Positions 1-10,892 of a stretch of DNA of 64,000 nucleotides are shown piece by piece. Under the pieces are notes generated by a model. The model was given only the letters and a program-made list of their open reading frames with translations. It was not told where the DNA came from and did not search any database. The position numbers and the translations under genes are program-made. Numbering within the stretch: position 1 is the stretch's first letter; each line of letters begins with the position of its first letter. This stretch comes from Leptasterias polaris. Its lineage: Eukaryota > Echinodermata > Asteroidea > Forcipulatida > Asteriidae. The stretch spans positions 4,087,501 through 4,151,500 of the forward strand of contig JAZGTN010000085.1 of assembly GCA_037783415.1 (NCBI GenBank). Direction: 5' to 3'.

Positions 1-201
1 AAGAAAAATGAGGGATGCAACGGATACTGCGATGACGTAACGGTATGTTTGAAAAGGCACATCGTAAGCCATATTATTTGGTATTGGTGACGTCACGTTG
101 TCAACCCAATTTTCCATAGTAACTGAAATGTTGCTAGGTGTGGCAGAGGTTGTCATGGTGGCAGTTAATGTCGCATTATCCAACATGTTCGGTGATGTCA
201 T
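1..201 (-). CDS. Aminergic-type class A GPCR paralogue, N-terminal part (runs off left edge)
   Basis: This is the first 67 codons of a second GPCR gene. The ATG is at 199-201 on the minus strand and the frame is open to base 1. It is colinear with the start of the complete receptor at 37,790: the sequence up to the first transmembrane segment is shared, including the three N-glycosylation sequons (N-A-T, N-I-S, N-V-T) and the stretch around T-M-E-N-W-V-D-N-V-T. Substitutions and one extra residue (P-N-N-M where the other copy has T-N-M) show it is a diverged paralogue rather than an assembly repeat. It stops at the window edge inside TM1, so whether the rest is intact is unknown. Tandem order predicts that the remainder lies to the left. 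The open frame with mostly conservative changes suggests a functional gene. Confidence 0.85.
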   Translation of the reverse strand, partial: MTSPNMLDNATLTATMTTSATPSNISVTMENWVDNVTSPIPNNMAYDVPFQTYRYVIAVSVASLIFL

Positions 202-348
202 TGTTGTATCAAAACATAGTAAAGTGCTGTCATTGATCTCGAATACGATTTATCCTGGTGGCGAAAATAGTGAGTTGTCCACAATCCTTAATGCACCCTT
301 TGTTATTCACAAGAGCTCAGTACATCAGTAGACTGGGCCGGCACTCAC

Positions 349-443
349 CGGGAGGGTAGTTACTATTGTGACTTAAAATAGATCAGTCGGTTTATCCAGT
401 TAAATCTAAAGCCATCGGTAGCTCTGGGTCGTTTTTCAACATC
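349..443 (-). other. Candidate 5' untranslated exon of the upstream GPCR paralogue
   Basis: On the minus strand a pyrimidine-rich acceptor (TTGTTTTGTTACAG) precedes this 95-base stretch and a consensus donor (CCG then GTGAGT) follows it. The same acceptor, exon body and donor recur at 37,940-38,025 in the other copy. The exon lies about 150 bases upstream of the ATG, so it would be an upstream non-coding exon with a short intron. The frame contains a stop in this copy, so it is unlikely to be coding. No acceptor immediately before the ATG exon was identified with confidence. Confidence 0.35.
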
Positions 444-1105
444 CTGTAACAAAACAACAAGAAGATTAATAAACGAATAAGAAACAGTTATAAATGCGTT
501 TGTTATGAAATGGACACGAATGGAAACATGTTTTGACAGTAGAATGAAATGATTCACACAAATATCCCTCGAAATGGTATAATTTTCCTTTTACTTCGTG
601 AATTTATCAACCATATTAATTTCATACAGAACGCCATTAAAAGCCCAATCCGAGGGCAACGTGTACCTTTTAAAACAAAACCAATTTTTGTTATGACAAA
701 ACCTATCCCGTATACATAATTAAAAAGGTTCAGTGCCATTAAAAATGGGATGGCAGGGATGGCAGTAAGAAACGCACAGTCAACCTTCGAATAAAATATG
801 TTTAGTATTATTGAAACAGATTAACGTTTCCATGCGTTTCCATGTGTAGGATCGTACCAAGTTGGCGGATACAATGGCTTGTCTCGCTCTGGACAGCACA
901 CGCTCATTACAGGGCCCGATAAGAGCTTCTTAAGCACAAAAAGTAGCTAAGCACAACATTATTATGCTTACAAGAATAAGGTAACTAGCAAACTTACCAT
1001 GTCACATCATAGCTATGCCTACACTGTGTGACAGGTATCCTGCTTATTTTTCGCTTAGCAGAACATTGTTATGGGCTAACTGCATGCATAAGCAGCTCTA
1101 TGAAA
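444..1105. other. Upstream flank of GPCR paralogue A, no gene seen
   Basis: Up to about 500 this resembles 38,026-38,070 of the other copy; beyond that the two copies diverge. The open frames here are short and carry no recognisable domain. Confidence 0.6.
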
Positions 1106-1466
1106 TAAGCCATTTGCGAGTTAAATTTGAATAATGTCTGGTACAATGACTTGTTTAGTCACAAGTTACCGCTTAAATTTGAATTCCTCAGACTATCGAG
1201 ACAGTTGCTATGTCACATGGTTCGGGGCAAGCTTTTGTATAGCAACCTCCAGATGAGCAAACCCTGGTACCATTGTGCCATACACATCCATTCAGAATTG
1301 TGTATGGGTGTTCACCGTCTCTTACGTAACTAAGCAAAAGCTTGCCCCTAATCATGTGACATAGCAACTGTCTCGATAGTCTGAGGAATTCAAATTTAAG
1401 CGGTAACTTGTGACTAAACAAGTCATTGTACCAGACATTATTCAAATGTAACTCGCAAATGGCTTA
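1106..1466. mobile_element. 361-bp TIR foldback MITE, copy 1
   Basis: Terminal inverted repeats of about 130 bp start TAAGCCATTTGCGAG and end CTCGCAAATGGCTTA, with a short asymmetric centre. The outermost bases are TA on both sides, compatible with a TA target duplication as in Tc1/mariner-type elements. The element at 48,310-48,670 is its exact reverse complement by base-by-base reading. Two open frames inside are translations of the inverted arms and are not genes. It is non-autonomous: no transposase is encoded. Confidence 0.85.
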
Positions 1467-1884
1467 TTGGGCCCAGTTCTCTATGCAATTTTTCGGTACA
1501 AACTATAAACATTCAACATTTTGTAAAAGTTGGTTGAAGATTGGTAAAGCCGAGTGTAATAATTCAACAACTCAGTTGTTTGCAGCATGCAGGTAAAACA
1601 AAGCAAACTCCCACAGAAGACGTCAATTAAGTAATGTAATTTTGAGGCACGAAATCAACGGCAGAAGTGTTTCTAGTTTTTCAAACCTAGAATTTCCAAA
1701 ATTAATATCTTAATCACATTTAAATGATAAACGAACACATTGTAAACAAGTTTGAACACAAACTCAGAAAAATGGGGAACGGAAACAAAAGTGATGTGTG
1801 TGTACGTCGTAGCTTCAAGCCAGTTTAATGTCCTCTCACACCGAATACCAAAAAGTGGGCAAACCGGTTTTAGCAAAAAGTGCA
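1467..1884. other. Intergenic, no gene seen
   Basis: From about 1,580 it aligns with 40,800-40,910 of copy B (shared TTTGCAGCATG and CAACGGCAGAAGTGTTTC anchors). Nothing codes here. Confidence 0.55.
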
Positions 1885-2200
1885 AGGTGATACCCAAGAT
1901 CACCAGTAAGAAAAACAATAACAGGTGATACCCACGACCACCAGTAAGTAAACAAAAATAGGTGATACCCATGACCACCAGTAAGTAAACAAAAATAGGT
2001 GATACCCATGACCGCCAGTAAGTAAACAAAATTAGGTGATACCCATGACCACCAGTAAGTAAACAAAAATAGGTGGTACCCATGACCACCAGTAAGTAAA
2101 CAAAAATAGGTGATACCCATGACCACCAACCAGTAAGTAAACAAAAATAGGTGATACCCATGACCACCTGCCAGTACAATACAAAAATTGTGATCATGAC
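1885..2200. repeat. 37-bp minisatellite, about 8 units
   Basis: The unit is GGTGATACCCATGACCACCA followed by GTAAGTAAACAAAAATA. The first unit is a diverged form and the later ones are nearly identical, with one CAAC insertion near 2,128. The array is missing from copy B, where about 40,905-40,930 joins directly. Since 37 is not a multiple of three, all frames stay open, giving the spurious 177-aa and 102-aa minus-strand frames. Confidence 0.9.
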
Positions 2201-2944
2201 CACCATCAGTTATGTGTTAACATGATTTAGTCTAAAAAGCATTCTCGTATCAAACAAAAAAAATCGCTCAAGTACCTGTTTAACCACTTTGATTACCTTA
2301 TCTTTATTGTTGTTGAGTGATATTATTCACACAAAAACAATCGAAATATTTGTTGTCTAAAGAGCAAAATATAATAATGTAATTAACAATTTACCAGTTG
2401 TTATGGTGTACAAAGAACTTACGAATGTTGTGTACATGTTTTAAAACCACTGTTTGACAACCAGTGGGTATGAGTTTACACAAAATGGCCGGGGTCCTTT
2501 TACGATGCGATGTTGTCAATCTAAGGCGGTTTACTCAAAATTAAGGGATGCGTACCATTGAAGGCTGGCAACCGTTTTATGAGTAAACATTAATAACTCC
2601 TTGTCTCGGGTTACGGTGTGATGTTTATACGCTGTCATATGGAATAAAATAGGTGAACGGGAAATTTGCTGTCAGATAATGTGATCTGGAGCAACTGCGA
2701 GACGCTGTGTCGCCTGATCCCTACAGGGCCACGGATCAAACGTCAATGGAACCTACCTAATATCCTGTAGTCCGTTTGTCATTATTTTATCTACAAACAA
2801 TTGCTCTAGAACTTCTAGCACACAGGCATAATCATATTGCACTAAAAGGAAGACTAATTAACCGTGTGTTGATGGCCCCAAACAACTTAATTTGCTTTTA
2901 CTTATGCGTTGATTTTTCTGTTAACAATTTGTTTACATTTATTT
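2201..2944. other. Intergenic, conserved with copy B, no gene seen
   Basis: Aligns with 40,930-41,650. Shared blocks include TTTACGATGCGATGTTGTCA and the stretch around CTCTAGAACTTCTAGCACAC. No coding signature. Confidence 0.6.
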
Positions 2945-3640
2945 ATTTATTTATTTAAAACCATTATTCTACGAGGGTGACCCATCCAGCACAGCTGATC
3001 ATTTGGGGCCCTCAAATAATATAAAAATACATCAAAGATAAAATACAAAAAGCGACAAGACTTGGCAGAAGGTGCGTAAAAAGGGAAATAAAAAACTAAA
3101 AATGAACAATAGGCCTATCATTAAAGGACAAATGGACGAAATAAAACATCCAGACAGCAAATCACACAAAAAGTATAGGATAATAAAATTTAAAGGAATA
3201 CGAGCGCCCCCCATCCTCCCGAATGCGGACCATAAATTATTTACAAGCCAACAGACCGGGCAAAACACAGGTAAGCGAAGACACGGTTGAATGAATAGTA
3301 TGAAAGCAGTTCAAGCCTTACATTCCTTCAGCAAACGCCGAAATGAAGAATAAGAGTTTGGACGAGTAGTTAAAGAAATACCATTTAACAAAGAGGGAGC
3401 TCTGTAACTGAAACTGTTTTTAAAAAGTTCACATTTAGGTTTGGGAACAATAAAATTGCCCTGTGTGATTGCCCGAGTAGTTGGACGATCACAAGGCCGA
3501 ATCAGGTCAAGTCTCTGGCATAGATAGTCTGGAGCAACACCAATGGAAGACTTAAAAGCCTGGCAGGCAAGTTGGAGGTGGATGCGCAGAGAAACTGTCA
3601 TAGTGTAGTTAGTGGGGGAGAGAGGGGGAGCTTTAGAACA
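2945..3640 (-). mobile_element. 5'-truncated CR1/L2-like LINE, 3' end
   Basis: A minus-strand reverse-transcriptase C-terminal remnant (3,311-3,601) is followed by a 3' region ending in a TTTA-type microsatellite at about 2,937-2,957. Copy B continues without this block (41,640-41,665), so the insertion followed the duplication or was lost from B. No full-length LINE is present. Confidence 0.7.
3311..3601 (-). pseudogene. LINE reverse transcriptase C-terminal remnant
   Basis: The translated fragment carries the pattern F-K-S-S-I-G-V-A-P-D-Y-L early and F-K-N-S-F-S-Y-R-A-P-S-L-L-N late. This matches the C-terminal tail of CR1/L2/Jockey-type LINE polymerases (typically L-x-G-L-A-P-x-Y-L, then F-x-x-S-F-x-x-R-x-P-x-L-W-N-x-L-P). 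The catalytic polymerase core is absent, so this is a dead 5'-truncated insertion. It lacks a genuine gene start. Confidence 0.65.
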
Positions 3641-4993
3641 ATGCGAAGGGCGAATGGTGTTTGTTCATCTCTATTGATCGCTTATTTAAGTGACAAGTGA
3701 CAAATGGTGCAACGGGTAGACAAAGAGACTAGTCAAATGGCAACCTAGAAAGAGAAAAAGAGGAAGACAGAAGGTAAGATAAAGAGATGAAACCCAAACA
3801 CACACGAACAAGACAACATGGGCTAGAATCGCAAGAAGGAGAAGAGAGCGGACAATTGCGTGAGGACGGCTTCATCCAACAATGGAGGAACACAGCCCGA
3901 TGTTGACATAGTGTTGCTATGATTGAAAGCTCATGCTATCTTCCTTGATGATGACAAGTAATGTCGGTTGTCTTTCACATCGAATCTTAAACTAATTGTG
4001 TTGCTTTGTCTTGTTATAAACGAAAAGGAAAACACAAACAATTGGGGCGGGGCTGTAAGGCGTAGTATATCAGCCCAAAGTAATTTTACTCACAACAATA
4101 AAATGTCTCTTTATCTTCTAAAATTGAAAACGAATGTTACAAAACGGACCAAATATGCTTTATGCAGTTACACAATTTGATAGATTTATGTTTTACAGCC
4201 AAGTTAGGTTGCAAGCTAGCAGGCTGTTCATTAGGTAGTCTGCATACAATAGTATTCAAACATAGTTTTGCTAAATACAATATTGTTGCAAAAAAAATTC
4301 TATTTTTTTCCATGACAAGTTGTACCCGCACAGTCAAGAAGGGGGCGGGGGCGGGGGGCGGGGTGGGGGGCGGTGTTCTTAGTGTTTTACGCGGCGTGTA
4401 AATTTTTTTGATAGGCCATTTAAGTCCCCGGCTGCATGTATAAGAGATCATGAGTTGCCCAAGCAAGTTTCAGGGCTACTCTTACTAGTCGTATCAAAGT
4501 TGCTGTGCATGCTCCTCGCCGGTTTTTCCTTTTTACACGAGATTTTTGATTGTCATGTTTGGAAAAAAAAGAGAACAGGTAACTAAAAAATACAATTACC
4601 TTGATAGTTGCCAACTTAATGTTTGTATATATTTATTTTTTAAATACTTTTATTCCTTTTCCAAACTAATGACCGTGGCTGGACGATCATGCGTTAAATC
4701 TCAGGCTGGCCTTAGCATCATCCTAAGCCGCAACTGCTTATGCGGACAAGGTTTCGGGATCAACAATAATTGCACTCAATAAAAAAACAACGAACGATAT
4801 AATGATACATATTTTATACAATTGTTATTGTTCTACGAGGGGCAAATTGATCCCTTTCCTTGGAGGGTTAAATAATTAATTGGTTTTAAATTAAACAGAT
4901 TAAACTTCAATAGTCCACTGTCCAACAGCGAGTAAATATTGGTATATTGTTTATTAATTGATGATCCAAGTATGAATATTATACTACTTTTAA
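3641..4993. other. Intergenic, conserved with copy B up to about 4,620
   Basis: 3,690-4,620 aligns with 41,680-42,480. From about 4,620 the sequence is specific to copy A until 8,866, where the motif AATACAATTACCTTGAT recurs; it is also present at 4,598. The block is therefore flanked by direct repeats, and B carries a single junction. No gene seen. Confidence 0.55.
4339..4373 (+). other. G-rich tract with G-quadruplex potential
   Basis: Five runs of four or more G are separated by single C or T bases. The equivalent position in copy B (about 42,281-42,290) has only two G runs, so the tract has expanded or contracted since duplication. Confidence 0.7.
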
Positions 4994-5458
4994 ATTAGAT
5001 AGCTCAGTTGGTAGAGCGCCGGCACGTTAAACCGGAGGTCGTTGGTTCAAATCCCGCTCTAGTTAATTTTTCTTTGTTCAACCCAAAATCATTTAAAAAA
5101 TTTACCCAGTCAGTTTCCCTTGTGGTTTATTATTTGATATCCGATATAAAAAGTCGCATCCCCTTAAGGTGATCTCCTGGCTGCCGCTTCCCAGGTTGTA
5201 TCGTATACTTGGGTGTGGTCCCTGGCTACACGGCAGTTTGCGGTTGAAATGGCTTCTGACTGGCACCCCCCGAACAAAGATATTGACAAATAGAGAGACC
5301 GCCAACATAGGGCTAGATAGCTCAGTTGGTAGAGCGCCGGCACGTTAAACCGGAGGTCGTTGGTTCAAATCCCGCTCTAGTCAATTTGTCTTTGTTCAAC
5401 CCAAAATCATTTAAACATTTACCCAGTCAGTTTCCCTTGTGGTTTATTATTTGATACT
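4994..5458 (+). repeat. tRNA-derived SINE, two heads in tandem
   Basis: Two tRNA-like heads (4,994-5,063 and 5,312-5,382) are separated by a shared body that contains ACCCAGTCAGTTTCCCTTG and CTGGCTGCCGCTTCCCAGG. Each head has box A (TAGCTCAGTTGGTAGAGC) and box B (GGTTCAAATCC). The anticodon-loop equivalent reads ACGTTAA (GTT, asparagine-like). The acceptor stem is imperfect and the units are embedded in a repeat body, so they are SINE heads rather than tRNA genes. The same family occurs at 25,480-25,848. Confidence 0.8.
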
Positions 5459-6119
5459 TTTAAATTAGTAACATCAGGAAGTAAAGGTCAAACTAAGCAC
5501 GCAACCCTTATGGCTAGTTATGGTACTACCATACAAATGTTTCTTAAAGTAATCTTGATAAGATTGCTGCCATTTTTTTATAGAAAGTTTTGCTTCTGAA
5601 AAGGATACATTAATTTAAAAATTTAAAGTACAATTTTGGACGCACACGGGGGTTAAACGCTTTTTCACTGAATGCAAAAAATTACTAGATGTGACCTTGG
5701 CTGTTCGTGTTTTAAAGTCTACTTCATTTACCTTGCAGGAATAATAAAACGAACTATTGAAATGTGATCTTTTCAGTCTCCACAGCAAACAAACCCCCAC
5801 ACACAAAGCTCTTTGTAAAACGTACATAGTCAACAAATTTGCGACCTTTAAAGCTTCTTAGTTGGTGCAATAGACAGTGGATCTCAGACGTAAGACTCCG
5901 AGAGAGCCCGAATCACTTAGTTCGGCGACAGTAAGTTAAACACAAAATTAAAATGTTTCTAAAGGCTTGAAGACCGGGATAAGACTTGCATAGAAACCTC
6001 CCTGCTCTCCCTAATGAGTTGACCAACCATTCAAAACCAATTCAACTGGATGGGTTGTATTGGTTGCAGAATTATCTGTGTACTGTGGATCGATGCATTC
6101 ACCACATCACATTGCAGGC
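5459..6119. other. Copy A-specific intergenic, no gene seen
   Basis: No coding signature or recognised repeat. It lies within the 4.2 kb block that is absent from copy B. Confidence 0.5.
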
Positions 6120-6435
6120 TTATAGGGCGGGCAACTGGTGGTACTGTGCCTTTGGTGACACAAACATGGAATTTGACAAACAGTCAGAGTATGTCACGTG
6201 ACAATTTTTGGGGCTATCGCAGATTCATTTGTAAAAGTTATAGGCAGAATAACAAGCAATGGCAGCCATTTTGGCATTTTCGAAACATTGTTTGTTATTC
6301 TACCTATATTTTTTCAAAATTCAAATCTTCGATATCCCTCTTGTATCCATGTATTTCGCATGACATACTCTGACTCACACTCCATGCTTGTATCAACAAA
6401 GGCACACTTCCCTCAAGTGTTTTCCCTATCTTTCC
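6120..6435. mobile_element. Degenerate palindromic element
   Basis: Arms at about 6,120-6,200 and 6,360-6,435 are inverted copies: both contain GTGCCTTTG and GTCAGAGTATGTCA in opposite orientation, with many mismatches. This looks like an old foldback MITE. The ends were not defined. Confidence 0.4.
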
Positions 6436-6457
6436 CACTACGTTATAGTTTATCTCA

Positions 6458-6838
6458 TAATAATAATACTGGGTTCTTATACAGTGCTTTATCACACCAT
6501 TATAGTGGCGTATCAAAGCGCTCAGTATTTTTTTCCTCGAAGGTACGTGGAGCTACGGTTTGAAGTATGATACCTATTCCTTTACATAGCACCATGTAAT
6601 GGTTTACAATATGCTGCCGATCAGACCCCTTCTATTTACGATAAGTTCACAGGGTTCCCTTACGTGCATTACACAACACACGGAAACTACGGCTTTACGT
6701 CCCATCCGAAGGACGCAGCAATAATGGTTAAGTGTCTTGCTAAAGGACACAAGTGTCACGACTGGGACTCGAACCCAAACTCTGCTAATCAGAAACACCA
6801 GAGCTTGAGTCATCCGCAGAACCACAGTGGATTATATG
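6458..6838 (-). repeat. tRNA-Leu-like SINE, minus orientation
   Basis: The 3' tail (plus strand TGCTTTATCACACC to TCAAAGCGCTC) lies at the left, and a decayed tRNA-like head with the box-B complement GGGACTCGAACCCA lies at the right. The central AAGTGTCTTGCT / GACACAAGTGTCACGA block matches the better preserved copy at 32,549-32,907. Confidence 0.65.
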
Positions 6839-6839
6839 G

Positions 6840-7345
6840 AATGATCAAACCCATTGACCACAATGCTATACTGCATGCTGGCAAAGTGTATCTATCATTC
6901 AAAACATCAGTCTGCGGATGATATTAAATGGTCAGACAGTTGGAGGGTTGACTATGTACTGCGTAGAAACATTGACCACGGTGTTATATTGCTGGTCGGC
7001 ATAGTTTATCTATCATTCAAAACCATAGTTTGTGGATGATACTATTATTACTATTATTATTATTATTATTTATTCGACCAAAACAAACAACAAACCAAAG
7101 TTACAATAGCACAAGAAAGAACATTAACGGAAAAACAGTTATAAAAAAGCAAGTAATAAGGAAAATAAATACAAAATTAGAAAAATTTAATTTAATTAAT
7201 AAATAAAATTAAATAAATAAGTAAGAAAATAAAAGCAAAAACAAAAAATATACTGAATGGTCAGACAGTATTGAGGAGTGAACGGTGTACCGAGTATCAT
7301 ATTGTTATGGTGACTTAGTGTCACAAAATATATATGGATGATACT
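6840..7345. repeat. Diverged tandem repeat of about 115 bp plus ATT microsatellite
   Basis: Two clear units (6,850-6,930 and 6,965-7,045) share ATTGACCAC, CTATCATTCAAAAC and TGGATGATA. A third, more degraded unit lies at 7,255-7,345. An ATT run lies at about 7,043-7,072 between them. No gene. Confidence 0.55.
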
Positions 7346-8409
7346 AAATAATACAACAACTTTATAAGCACCGTTGGTTTCATTTCCAGCAAAATCCCAT
7401 CATACCCGACTATAGCCTTCAACCACAGTGAGTATATTTAAGGCTGACACAGCGCACTTAATATCATCTTTAAAACGTCGAATTGGCGTTTTCCTGGCTG
7501 TGAATTTTACTCCCTTGGTAATCCCAGAGCTTCTGCGATACATTATTAATCAGACTTGGCAACTCTTTCGCAGCAGGAAGGTTAATTTATACTTATTATT
7601 TCGGGAGTGGGTATTTCTTAACTTTTTGAATAAAAAACTGTTAAAGTTGAATGTGATACCTTTTTGAAATGAAGTCATATTTGAGAAAATTGAATCTAAA
7701 AACTTATCCCCCCCCCAAAGAAAAAAAAAATATATACATAATTTTCGGTTTTTACAACTAAAATTAAAGGACATTGTATTTAAATGCTACAAATTGTGCA
7801 TGGTTTTTCACTAATTCCTCCTGACCTACACAACTGATTAAGCCACAACTTTAACAGGTAACACGGCGGTAAGTATTTACAAAAATGAGTAAGACTTATT
7901 GTGTTTTTCTTATTAAAAATATTTGAAACAAAAACCGCGTTTTTTCCCTTTTGTTTGTGGAATTATCAGGAAACCTTGTCGATCACAGCAAAAACATAAA
8001 AACTTACTATTTTCCCCAGCTCTAACCCTAACCCTATGTAATACCTGCAAACATGGTGGTAGCAGTGCTAAGTATATAATACAAATAATTACATTTAGAT
8101 TACTAACGACTCATCAAGGGGGATTAAAGACTGTTGTTCTTGTATAATTTGTTAGATAAAGTCAATATCTAATAATTGTCAAACCCTTACTCAAGACACC
8201 TTGATTGGTCAAGCCAATCAATATTCTAATGACCTACAAAACCACTTAGTCACCAAGAAGCAATTTGAAGCCCGATGCTGTTTGCTTAATCTCCGAGAGA
8301 AGATTTCCCTATTTTAGCTGGTTTTTTATGTAAGTTTATGTATACGTAAGCTTGTTCTGTACTGAAAAGAAAATGGGATTTGAATTCTTTGTGAAAATAT
8401 TAATTGTGT
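7346..8409. other. Copy A-specific intergenic, no gene seen
   Basis: AT-rich, with a C9 then A10 homopolymer pair near 7,709-7,730 and two telomere-like CCCTAA units near 8,024-8,036 that do not form an array. Confidence 0.5.
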
Positions 8410-8760
8410 TTAAAGGGTGTGTACAACATTGGTAATTGTCAGAGACCAGTATTCACACTTGATGTGACCCAACATATACATGAATTAACAAACCTGTGAA
8501 AGTTTAAGCTCAATCGGTCTTCGGAGTCATGAACAAACAGTGAACAAAACCATTACATGTTTTAACTTTTTTCAAACATCAGATTTTATCCTACGTGATA
8601 AAGACTATTGTTATACTCATTTCCTAAAAACTATGGCATTACAAGCAAAACTATCTAAAGGGAAGTTTTCCACCATGACCATCTTTATACCAAGTAAGTT
8701 ATGTGCAAATCTGTGAACATTCATATTTTCAATCTTACACATTTTGTACACACCCTTTAA
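8410..8760. mobile_element. 351-bp TTAA-flanked TIR element
   Basis: The ends are TTAAAGGGTGTGTACA and TGTACACACCCTTTAA. TTAA at both boundaries suggests a TTAA target site (piggyBac or Kolobok type; superfamily not decided). The internal block AACAAACCTGTGAAA and the acute run around GTGATAAAGAC are shared with 14,907-15,269 and with the truncated copy at the window end. Confidence 0.75.
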
Positions 8761-10269
8761 ATTTGAAATTTATTTTATCATTTGAAGAGAAAAAAATACA
8801 TAGTTGTGTGGCCTGTTCTCAAATTAACATTTACAGTCCGAAAAACGATGTCGGGTAAAATACAAATACAATTACCTTGATATTTGCCAACCTAATTCTA
8901 AAATTAAACATTTACAGTCCGAAATACGATGTTTGAAAACAGCAAAATTGTGATTAATACTTTCTCTTGACTCCCGATGGCCGATTGGGTATAAACATTT
9001 ACAGGCCTGCTATTTGTTGAGTGTTGTATGTGTTGGATCACAATAAGTGCAAATACTGGTCTTTGACAATAATTGTGCTAATGTTGGTCGCGTGCCTAAG
9101 ACCCTCCGATGGGATACAGGTTTGCAACATATAGACCGAAAACACATTTTCCTTATTTATACCATTTTTTTGTTTTTGCAAAACAGCTGAGACCATTTAG
9201 GATTTAGCCTCAGACAGGCACAATTGACATGGTCTATTACCCATAAGGCAGTATCAACTGTGAACTCCGATTTTCCAGCTACAAAACACTGTTTATATAG
9301 GGTTGCGGTTTTGCAGTGTAGAACACAAACATTTAAAAACAAAACATTATAAATTTTATTATTTCTTTTGTGTGCTTAACTATCTTTACAATGACTAGGT
9401 ACAAATAAAGTAAGTTTGCATTAACTGCCATTCGAAAACTTCATTATTACCATATTAATATCCAGTCATCCTTTTCATAAGCTATTTTGAGACATTTATG
9501 GTTGACATAAAAGGCTACTGAGGAGTCATCGCAAAAACAATCATAAATTTCACATAAGGAGTCTAGTTCTAGTGAACTCATCAATTATATGATTTTTTTT
9601 TAATTTACGCAATTATAGGGCCTATAACTTTTCCCTCAATGGTTCTCAAGGGTCGTTTTATAGCTGCATCATAAAACAACACTCATCGTTTATGAAACGG
9701 AGCCGTTTTGGTAAATACTTCACGATAAGTCATTACTTTTAGTACAATGATTCCCCGTTACTGGCCAATGGTTATTTTTGTATATCCAATGTTTTTTCAT
9801 ACATATTTTATCCCCTGTGCAGAATATTAGTGTTTATTGGTAATTAGGGTACACAATAGGCAACAGCGATAAATACGAAAAGGTAAAAACGTCTTATCGG
9901 GAAATACAAATTAAAGGGAAGTTAGCAAGGCGAGCAACCAAAATAGTCACTGCATGGATGGAGGCGGTTTGAAGAAAACAAACAAAAACTGGTATTTTTT
10001 TATTTGACAACTCTACGTTTTGATGAAGTAGTTCTACTCACCAGTCCTGTCTAGTCAGGCAATCCAATTTTTTTTTATATGAGTCCAAACGATTTAGTTC
10101 GGAGTGGCAATAGCAGAGGAAGATATTTTTGGATGATTGATGTCACATGCAAAGCTGCATATGGTGAATTGGTAAAAAAGTTGTCATTGAATAACAAATT
10201 ATTTTTGGAGAGTTAAAAAGCTATTATTTTGTATAACATCGGTTGTATATGGTAAAAACAAAACACCTT
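8761..10269. other. Intergenic, well conserved with copy B (42,460-44,285)
   Basis: Long near-identical runs include GGTTCTCAAGGGTCGTTTTA and CACTGCATGGATGGAGGCGG. No open frame is conserved between the copies, so the similarity is simply duplicated non-coding DNA. Copy B has a local duplication at 43,930-44,215 relative to A 10,045-10,175. Confidence 0.6.
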
Positions 10270-10520
10270 ACATTTAGCGCCGTCTGGCATAACAGCTTGT
10301 ACTGAAAGGCATTAAGTCTTTTGTCAGTGTCATCACGATGATAAGAAAATTACATTTGTTTGCTAGAATTAATGAGCGCAGGGAACAAAAAGCACTTTCA
10401 ATAGCGTTCTGTTGGTTAGAGCTAGAATATTTATGGCAATAGTATGACTTTGATATACTGTTGTCTTTGAATAGTGCAAAACGTGTGACAGTTAAAACTA
10501 TGGTGAACGATCGTCCGATC
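10270..10520. mobile_element. Copy A-specific insert of about 250 bp
   Basis: Absent from copy B at about 44,290-44,305. The part around TCTGGCAT and CATCACGATGATAAGAAAAT resembles the interior of the TTAA-flanked element at 50,478-51,161, so it may be a deletion derivative of that family. Its ends are not defined. Confidence 0.4.
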
Positions 10521-10740
10521 GCATTTTTCATTTGCTTTGGGCAATTGGGGCAGCTCATCAGTTACTGGATAGTTAATTTAAATACAACGACGTAAAATGT
10601 ACGAAAACAATAGCCTAATTCAAGTGTGTGCTATGTATGGCTCAAGCTTCCCAGCAGCTTTGATCAGTGCACGGGACTAGATGGTTAAATGTCTATGATC
10701 ATCTGAATCACATGAGATTTAATACAGTCTACTATGACAA

Positions 10741-10892
10741 TAGACCGATCCATTAAGCCCCGCCTCCTTACGAGTTGACCAATCACAGCCGCGATCACCA
10801 TTAGTGCAAAGATCACCAAACGGCTCAAATGGTGATCAGATTTCGCGGTTGTGATTGGTCAAAGAGAAATGGGCGTGGCTTAATGGATCGGT
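10741..10892. mobile_element. 152-bp palindromic MITE carrying paired CCAAT boxes, copy 1
   Basis: The ends are ACCGATCCATTAAGCC and its inverse GGCTTAATGGATCGGT. The interior holds GACCAATCACAG and its inverse CTGTGATTGGTC. Copy B has no insertion here (44,505-44,530: TGACAATG followed by the shared GAAGCATGG). A second copy in opposite orientation lies at 35,696-35,855. Confidence 0.8.

Noticed and set aside
1127..1445. Overlapping open frames of 68 and 85 aa, repeated exactly at 48,331-48,649
   Set aside because: They are translations of the inverted arms of a MITE; their identity reflects the element, not a protein.
1885..2200. CRISPR-like array
   Set aside because: Contiguous 37-bp units with no spacers, in a eukaryotic context.
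1673..2206. 177-aa and 102-aa minus-strand frames with hydrophobic repeats
   Set aside because: Produced by a 37-bp minisatellite that keeps all frames open; no counterpart in copy B.
4994..5382. Two apparent tRNA genes
   Set aside because: Imperfect acceptor stems and a shared repeat body identify them as SINE heads.
8024..8036. Telomere-like CCCTAA repeats
   Set aside because: Only two units; no array.
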